Shown piece by piece: positions 58,090-64,000 of a DNA stretch of 64,000 bases. The stretch spans positions 30,780,659-30,844,658 of the forward strand of contig CM068831.1 in assembly GCA_028554795.2 (NCBI GenBank). Direction: 5' to 3'. A program made the position numbers and the translations under genes. The stretch is from Sinohyriopsis cumingii. Its lineage: Eukaryota > Mollusca > Bivalvia > Unionida > Unionidae. The notes beneath the pieces were generated by a model that was not told the origin of the DNA, did no database searches, and saw only the letters and a program-made list of their open reading frames with translations. Each line of letters starts with the position of its first letter. Positions within the stretch are counted from its first letter, which is position 1.

Positions 58090-58735
58090 CCAAATAAACC
58101 TTAGTCTGATTGTAGTACGAAGAATTATGAACCATTCCTGTCGAAAGGTTCTATATCACTTATTAGTGATTCTGCCAATTATATCCTATTAAAATTTAAG
58201 GGACACAGGTGTTTATTAGAGCATTTTATTATAATGTACATTGCTTTTTCCTGAGACGTTTCTTCTCATGTAAGTGGTCTTATTCAATTTGTAAAGTGTG
58301 GCTTTGGCAATGTCTTGTCCATCGTGTAAATTTCTAATTAGACGTAGACTCAGGTCCTGTGACAGTCGGAATAATGAGGCCGTTTTCCGTCGAGACTATT
58401 CATTTACTACTAGACAATGACCTAGCCCGAGATAAGGTTGTGGTTAATCCACTTGTAACTTACAAGCCTTGCTTGGATCAGAAATGCGATCCTATTGAAA
58501 AAGAAATCCCCGATTTATACACAGCTTGTGCACTTACTAGAACTATTTCAAATAAAGCTCTTGAGAATGATGTCAATCAGGAAATTATTCATTTAACTGA
58601 CATGTCTGCTTGTCAGACTTTTGATCATGTCACCTTTGCTCCCGATGTGAATCAATCGAGAGGTATTAATCACAGTGATCATCTTTTTACAACTCATTCT
58701 CTTTATTCTAATCAGGGTGACAAACAACAATAACT
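58090..58735 (+). pseudogene. Retroviral-type aspartic protease and spacer
   Basis: R-D-T-G-V-Y at about 58,200-58,217 is the D-T/S-G active-site motif. A later frame from 58,359 (V-G-I-M-R-P-F then L-L-L-D-N-D-L-A-R-D-K-V) corresponds to the protease C-terminal hydrophobic and I/L-L-G-x-D motif, with Gly replaced by Asp. The spacer to 58,735 precedes the integrase. Confidence 0.6.
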
Positions 58736-58739
58736 CATT

Positions 58740-59366
58740 GTCAGATAGGAAAAGGATCCTAAGATTTCTTGTTTGTTTCAAAGAACTATTGGCAAAAGTG
58801 AACACAAACAAGCACCTAGTTGATACTTTGTTAAAGAGGAGTCCTTATGTGAAAATGGATCCCACCTGAAGTACACGCTGGCCTGTGAGATATCAAATTG
58901 TTTTTCCTAAGTCGTATGGACAAAACATTCTTAGTCTGGTCCTTGAAACTCCTTTTGATGGTCATTTAGTGTTCAGAAAGGCTTATCACAAGATCTTGAA
59001 CCATTTTATTGGCCGAAAATTAAAAGTTATGTTCTTATTTGTCAAATGGTAGGAAAAGCTCTCAGATGATCCATAAGGGTCATCTGCAACCTGTTCTTGC
59101 AATGAACGAACCATTTAGCAGACAGTATCGGTTACTTACCTAAGGCAAAGTCAGGCAACCAATACTTGTTGACCATAATGTGTACGTCTACAAAACTCCC
59201 AGAGGCAATTCCTTTGAAGAATATTAAGACTAAAACCATAGTAAAAGCTTTCATAATTTTTGTTGCTAACATTTTGGCATTCCCAAATCTGTCCAATCTG
59301 ATCAGGGGTCAAATTGTATGTCAAATTTTCCAGAAGCTATGCATAATTCTTTATCCAGTAATTTAA
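58740..59366 (+). pseudogene. Integrase, decayed, located upstream of reverse transcriptase
   Basis: At 59,150-59,345 the frame reads N-Q-Y-L-L-T-I-M-C-T-S-T-K-L-P-E-A-I-P-L and K-T-I-V-K-A-F, then a diverged Q-S-D-Q-G-like stretch, which is the core of a gypsy-type DDE integrase. Weaker similarity to the zinc-binding N-terminus lies before. The third catalytic Glu region is missing. Its place before the reverse transcriptase is the reverse of ordinary Ty3/gypsy order and fits the Gmr1-like clade. Confidence 0.65.
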
Positions 59367-59399
59367 GTATTGCGCCTTTCACTATGTAAGCCAAAAGTT

Positions 59400-60120
59400 C
59401 CAGAAGTTCCAACACCTTTAAAAAAGCATCCATAAAGTTTGAACTCTCTCATACAGGAATGTTTGAGAAAAGAAATTCTGCATTTGTTGGAGAATGATTT
59501 CATTGAACCAAGAAATACTGACTGGCGTTCACCATGTATTCTTGTGCTGAAACCAGATAACACTTTCTATATGTACACCGACTATATACAAGTTAACAGT
59601 GCGATTGAAACAGATTCATTTTATTGCCAAGGATCGACGATGACTGTACTGACAGAATTGGAAATGCATAATATGTCACCAAGTTTGACCTTTTGAAAGG
59701 ATTCTGGCAAATTTCGCTGACGAACAATGCAAATTAATGTTCGACATTCATAATTCCAGATAGATTTATCAATATGAAGTGATGTCATTTTGGATGAACG
59801 GTTCGCCTTGTACTTTCTAGCGTTTAATGAACATCATTACATCTGGTCTTAATAATTGTGACACTTACATAGACGATGGCACTGGGAAAGATGGTTTGGA
59901 AACCAGCTGGACATTTTTGGATAGACTCAGTGATGCAAATTTGACAATTAATGTAAGTAAAATTGAGTTTTGAGGTGCTTATGTTATATTTGTGGGGCAC
60001 CGTTGGACATGGTCAAGTTAAACTTACAGTAGTCAAGGTCAAGTCTATCTCTAAATTCCCTGTGCCAATCAATAAAAAGCTGTTGATGGGATTCTTTGGT
60101 ATGGCTGAATACTATCTTAA
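59400..60120 (+). pseudogene. Reverse transcriptase, decayed
   Basis: Segments in shifting frames: I-L-H-L-L-E-N-D-F-I-E-P with S-P-C-I-L-V-L-K-P-D-N and the Y-T-D-Y-I-Q-V-N (domain 1-2, 59,470-59,600); K-F-D-L-L-K-G-F-W-Q-I (domain 3, about 59,682-59,714); Y-I-D-D (catalytic, about 59,866-59,877); and L-T-I-N-V-S-K-I-E-F then V-G-H (59,938-60,003). Stops and frameshifts throughout. Confidence 0.75.
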
Positions 60121-60418
60121 ATTTGCTCAAATTGTTAAATAATTTCTGAACCCCTGATCAATTTTTGGTGAGCAAGAAAACCGAATTTATATGGTCTGAA
60201 AAATAGCAGTAGGCTTTTGGTAAGTTCAAGGGCATGTTTAAGAGCGCACACGTTATTTGATCTCCAAATTTTAAGCCAAGTATTTAAAATGTCTGTTGAT
60301 TTAAGTGATGTTATGGTTAGTGGAGTATTGATTAAAGAAGAACAAATGTTGTAGATCACCTAGTGTGCTATTTTTGAAAAATGAATTCAGAAAGCAAGAG
60401 AAATTATTATGCAGTTGA

Positions 60419-60460
<42 letters not shown>

Positions 60461-61020
60461 TTTAGATTTGTTAACGTAGCTTGAACAATTTTCTAGTCAT
60501 ATCGCTACGATGTCTGCAGTGTGGCAGTTTATAGTGATGTCTAGCAGTGGGTCATCATGCCTCAGACATGTAGCATCACGTCCCACCCAGTCAGATTATC
60601 CTGACACCAGACCGACCAGTCGTATCACTAACCTCTTAATGCTGAGCTCCACATGAGGCAGCTGTTAGTACCATTTTTTTAAATCATTGGTATGACTCGG
60701 CCGGGGTTCAAACTAAAGGCCTTCCGCATCCGAGGAGGACGCTCTAACCACTAGACCACCAGAGCTGTCCGCTATAATTGAAAAGGAATGTTTTGGCCTT
60801 GATATTGGATTTACAACACTTTGAAGTGTATTTTAGTCCAGCTCCTTTTGCGATTATTGTATTTATTGATATCAACCCCTGTATTTTCATTGTCAACATG
60901 TAAAAAGAAAATCAGAGATTATTAAAATTCAGTATAATGATGCAGGAATACAATAATGACATCAGACACATTAAGGGAAAAGATAGTCTGGTTGCAGATG
61001 CACTTTCACCTGTATAGAGG
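60121..61020 (+). pseudogene. RNase H, decayed and split by a SINE
   Basis: Starts with the K-L-L-M-G-F-F-G-M-A-E-Y-Y connection segment (60,075-60,117) and runs to Y-A-V-E at about 60,409-60,420, where a (GT)n/SINE insertion intervenes. It resumes at 60,772 with I-E-K-E-C-F-G-L and ends with a V-A-D-A-L-S motif at about 60,993-61,010, the usual end of gypsy RNase H. Confidence 0.75.
60421..60775 (-). repeat. tRNA-derived SINE with (GT)n tail, nested in RNase H
   Basis: On the minus strand, A-box TGGTCTAGTGGTTAG (complement of 60,744-60,758) and B-box GTTTGAACCCC (complement of 60,703-60,713) mark a tRNA head, followed by about 230 bp of unrelated body and a (CA)n tail (plus strand (GT)n at 60,421-60,459). 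Short TTGAA..GG sequences at both edges may be the target-site duplication. Confidence 0.85.
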
Positions 61021-61130
61021 TATGATATTGCTTTATGTATATTTTGTATCATTCATAAGACTTCATTATATGTATGCTTTTTATTTGACTAATTTTAAAT
61101 GACAGCTTGAATATATAAATCTTTTTCTTC

Positions 61131-61145
61131 ACGAAGGGAGGTGTT

Positions 61146-61171
<26 letters not shown>
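61131..61171 (+). other. Polypurine tract and start of the 3' LTR, overrun by a (CA)n repeat
   Basis: GAAGGGAGG followed directly by TGTTACAC at 61,141 is the expected polypurine tract and LTR start of the plus-strand gypsy element. The sequence then passes into (CA)n and (TA)n, so the LTR itself is missing or replaced. Confidence 0.5.

Positions 61172-61240
<69 letters not shown>
61172..61240. repeat. (TA)n microsatellite
   Basis: About 68 bp of TA repeats directly after the (CA)n tract at 61,145-61,171. Confidence 0.97.
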
Positions 61241-61242
<2 letters not shown>

Positions 61243-61277
61243 AGTATCACTGTTATAACATAACCATGTTTTCAATA

Positions 61278-61311
61278 ACAAAAGCCAGCAAATTATATAT
61301 CTATCTATCTA

Positions 61312-61399
<88 letters not shown>

Positions 61400-61410
61400 G
61401 CTGGCTTTTC
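61278..61410. repeat. (TA)n tract bounded by perfect inverted arms
   Basis: AAAAGCCAGCAAATTATATA on the left and TATATAATTTGCTGGCTTTT on the right enclose (TCTA)n and about 80 bp of TA repeats. The whole can extrude as one long hairpin or cruciform. Confidence 0.9.
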
Positions 61411-61840
61411 TTAATTATTATATGTTGTAACATTGGTCTTTTGTACTTGATCCTGTCCAAGCTCAAGTTTACAATGTAACTGACTAGGGACACTGACTTT
61501 GTAAACAACATAAGACGTAGCTATAATTCTCTGTGAGAATAAATTAAATATTTGGATTATTAACAACGGAAATAAATATATTTATCTTAATCTGATTCCG
61601 GGACATTGGAATTGAACTATAGAAAAACCTGCTAGCATCTAATTTGGAGGAAATTCCAGCTTCTGTGATAGTTTTTACTAGACACTATCAGGTCTTGTTT
61701 GAAATGACACTGTTATGAATTAGACGGGAAAACCATCTTCCGCTCATCCTTCAAAGTCAACAAAATCAGCTGGTTGTAGCAACTTAATAGTGAGATTAAT
61801 AATTTAGTACATCTTAATTAATTGAATAAATCTCAATTTT
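61411..61840. other. No gene seen
   Basis: AT-rich sequence between the hairpin repeat and the LINE relic; possibly the unrecognised 5' part of the latter. Confidence 0.4.
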
Positions 61841-62835
61841 TTTACGTCAAAAAGAATCAGCTGATGGAAATTCGTAAAGAAACGAAACGGAGGGTATGAG
61901 AATGAAAATGGAGAACGGGTATCAAAATTGGGAAAATGAAACTAGGTATGTAAAGTCATGTATAACTTATTAAAATCGGATGGAACATATATTGATAATC
62001 AGTGAGAAATTTTGAACGAACAAAAGTTATATTATCAGAAGCTCTATTCATATTATCAGGTGGATTAATTTAACCTTGCATGTCTCCTGCATTATAGCGA
62101 TATTACAAAATCAAGACAGTGTACATTAAGAATTCTTGAAGGGCCATTGACTTTAACTGAAAGAACTGCAAACCTAAAAGCCATGCTAAATAATAAAAAT
62201 CCAGGATAAAATGGGTTTACAGTTGAGTTTTTCAAATTAGTTTGGATACATATTGTTTGATGTTATGGAAGGGCAATTAGTTTTTCATATAATTCTGGGG
62301 AGCTATCATAAACTCAGAAGGAAGGTCTAGTGACATATCTTTCAAAAGGAAATAAACCAAAACAGTGCTTGAAGAATTGGAGACCCATCTGGTTGCTTAA
62401 TGTAGCTTACAAAATGTCATCGACATATATAGCAAATACACAAATGCATGTTCTTCCAGCAATTATTAATAATTATCAAGTTATTTTCACTAAAGTATGA
62501 TATTTTGGGAAAATATTCGTATCCTATATAATTTTTTCTACAAATAAATTTAACGTATCTGGACGTGTTCTCTTAATTGACGTTTGAAAAAGCTTTTGAC
62601 ATTGTTGCATGGACTTTCATTGATTTAAAAAAGACTGGTTAAAGTTTGGAGGAGACTTCGTAAATTGGCAAAAACTGATGTACAAAGATATTAAATCATG
62701 CATTTACTATATAAGAATAATGTTCATCCTGGTTAGATATTAGGAGTTTGGCTGCAGGCAGTGTGATCCCATCCCCACATTATAATTTAATTTTTGGTAC
62801 AAATACAGAAAAACAAAATGCATTAGTTGTATGCC
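61841..62835 (+). pseudogene. Non-LTR (LINE) reverse transcriptase relic
   Basis: Shifting plus-strand frames give the linker before the polymerase (S-D-G-T-Y-I-D-N, then Y-Y-Q-K-L-Y). They continue with N-N-K-N-P-G..N-G-F-T-V-E-F-F-K, Y-L-S-K-G-N-K-P-K-Q-C-L-K-N-W-R-P-I-W-L-L-N-V at about 62,337-62,405, and L-L-I-D-V-x-K-S-F at about 62,572-62,600. G-C-R-Q-C-D-P follows at about 62,752-62,772. These are blocks 1-4 of an L1/Tx1-like reverse transcriptase. The F-A-D-D block is not found. Decayed and inactive. Confidence 0.75.
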
Positions 62836-64000
62836 ATATCTTCAGAGTATTACTACGCTAACTGAGCGAATTAGATCTTATTCATAGGCTTTGCCCTAAG
62901 ATTATCATTATTAGCTTCCTTATTTTTGTCTTGAATGTCTGCGCACTAGAGAAGAATGTTTCATGTATTCAATAGACAGTAGCATTTATAGTTAAAAAGA
63001 CAGTAAGTTGTTGAAATCAGTCTATCTTATTATAGGATGACAAAGCAAACGATGTGCTTCGATCTGTTCCAGAAATGTTTTGCCAAACATTTCCAGTGAT
63101 TTTATTAATATGCAGCTACTTCATGAAAATGCAACGAAACCCATGTCGAGTGTTTAATATGCTGTGTTCAAAAAAATAACTTACATAAGTAAACTAGTCT
63201 TTCGGTATTTGAACATGTAATTAAATGACTATATTGCACCACAAATGTCAGCGTTTCGAGGAAATAAGTAATAGGCACCGATTATATAGCACCGGATCCG
63301 TTTACCCATAACTGTAAGTTCTTCACATATATTTTGAAGTAACAAATGTATTAAAGAAAAAAACTCAGTAGAGCGAAACTGAAGTGAAAATGCACGCTGA
63401 ACCGTTCGCTGAACAATTTATAATATGTTGCACGCATTTAGGAAAAGTGTACAGTTTGCAGAAAAGTGAAAAGCATGATATTAAAAGATTGATTAAAATT
63501 AAATTGAAAACAATCCGATGATAATACCATAAACTAAATCTTTAGATATTATGGAATAGACATTGTATTCATTTTTTTTTTAAGATTTAATGTAATGATA
63601 TGGAAAATTAGAACAAAACAACTGTTGACGTATTACCTCAGTTTTTGTACTTTTGATGTTTCCTATTAAATATGAAGGCAGACAGTTGTTCAAAGTTCCG
63701 ATCAAGTTCTAATCACAACGCTGTATCTACCCGACTGACACTTAGGGACATGAAACAGAAAATCAATGAAAGACAAAATAGGATAGAAATAAATACGTTG
63801 ACATTTCCTCATGTATAGTGTCTGTATTGTTTTAACTGACGGATGAATAAGGCTGGGATAGGTAACATCAAAAAGTAGATGTCACAAAAATCTAAAGCCA
63901 TTTTATCCGGTGCCGCACGCATTTTTTGTTGTTTAATTTTTACGCATACTCTGATTTGACATCGCAGTTACCTGTACGATGGAGATTATAAGTAGGCGTT
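62836..64000. other. No gene seen
   Basis: AT-rich DNA without convincing exons; the first part may contain further, unreadable remains of the LINE. Confidence 0.45.

Noticed and set aside
60690-60770. A functional tRNA gene on the minus strand
   Set aside because: A and B boxes are present, but the sequence continues into a SINE body with a (CA)n tail and lacks a clean acceptor stem.

Overview
This is AT-rich, intron-bearing, transposon-rich DNA from a eukaryote, most likely an invertebrate animal and possibly a mollusc. That placement is an inference from (TA)n microsatellites, tRNA-derived SINEs, Ty3/gypsy relics with integrase ahead of reverse transcriptase (Gmr1-like order), a decayed Polinton/Maverick polymerase, and only two convincing host exons. 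There is no bacterial-style operon structure outside one compact virus-like insertion.

The outstanding object is a 9,681-bp virus-like element at 20,970-30,650. It is a giant palindrome: two 3,609-bp arms (20,970-24,578 and 27,042-30,650), collinear and almost identical, flank a 2,463-bp unique centre. A perfect 5-bp direct repeat (TGGTG) abuts both outer ends. Each arm carries four viral-type reading frames: the C-terminal half of an A32-like packaging ATPase, a helix-turn-helix/coiled-coil protein, a 96-aa unknown protein, and a 240-aa protein with a duplicated NUMOD-like domain. The centre plus the right arm encode a large fusion of an archaeo-eukaryotic primase-like domain with a UL9/origin-binding-type SF2 helicase. 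The left arm holds only the C-terminal third of that gene, inverted. A 15-bp minisatellite encoding D-E-I-T-G recurs in the fusion gene and marks the fold-back junction. A 53-bp repeat with its own inverted ends occurs three times per arm, each time at a gene end or gene break. I see no integrase, DNA polymerase or capsid gene in the element, so it looks like a rearranged, dependent or defective derivative of an uncharacterised viral or Polinton-like lineage. It split an older minus-strand reading frame.

Around it: 1-2,110 holds broken, less AT-rich coding relics of unknown origin. 2,600-6,250 has (TA)n tracts and LTR fragments. 6,250-20,290 is mostly unassigned intergenic or intronic DNA with two host exons (11,190-11,411 on +; 15,177-15,427 on -), microsatellites, a SINE, an LTR fragment and a pair of dispersed repeats. 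31,500-38,220 has a long (TA)n tract and a decayed minus-strand Polinton/Maverick family-B DNA polymerase (about 33,180-35,830). 38,220-51,000 is gene-poor with two solo LTR relics. 51,000-54,890 is a deleted minus-strand gypsy element with both LTRs. 57,600-61,140 is a decayed plus-strand gypsy element with a SINE inside RNase H. 61,840-62,830 is a decayed LINE reverse transcriptase.

All positions were read by eye. Family assignments rest on motif recognition, without database searches.
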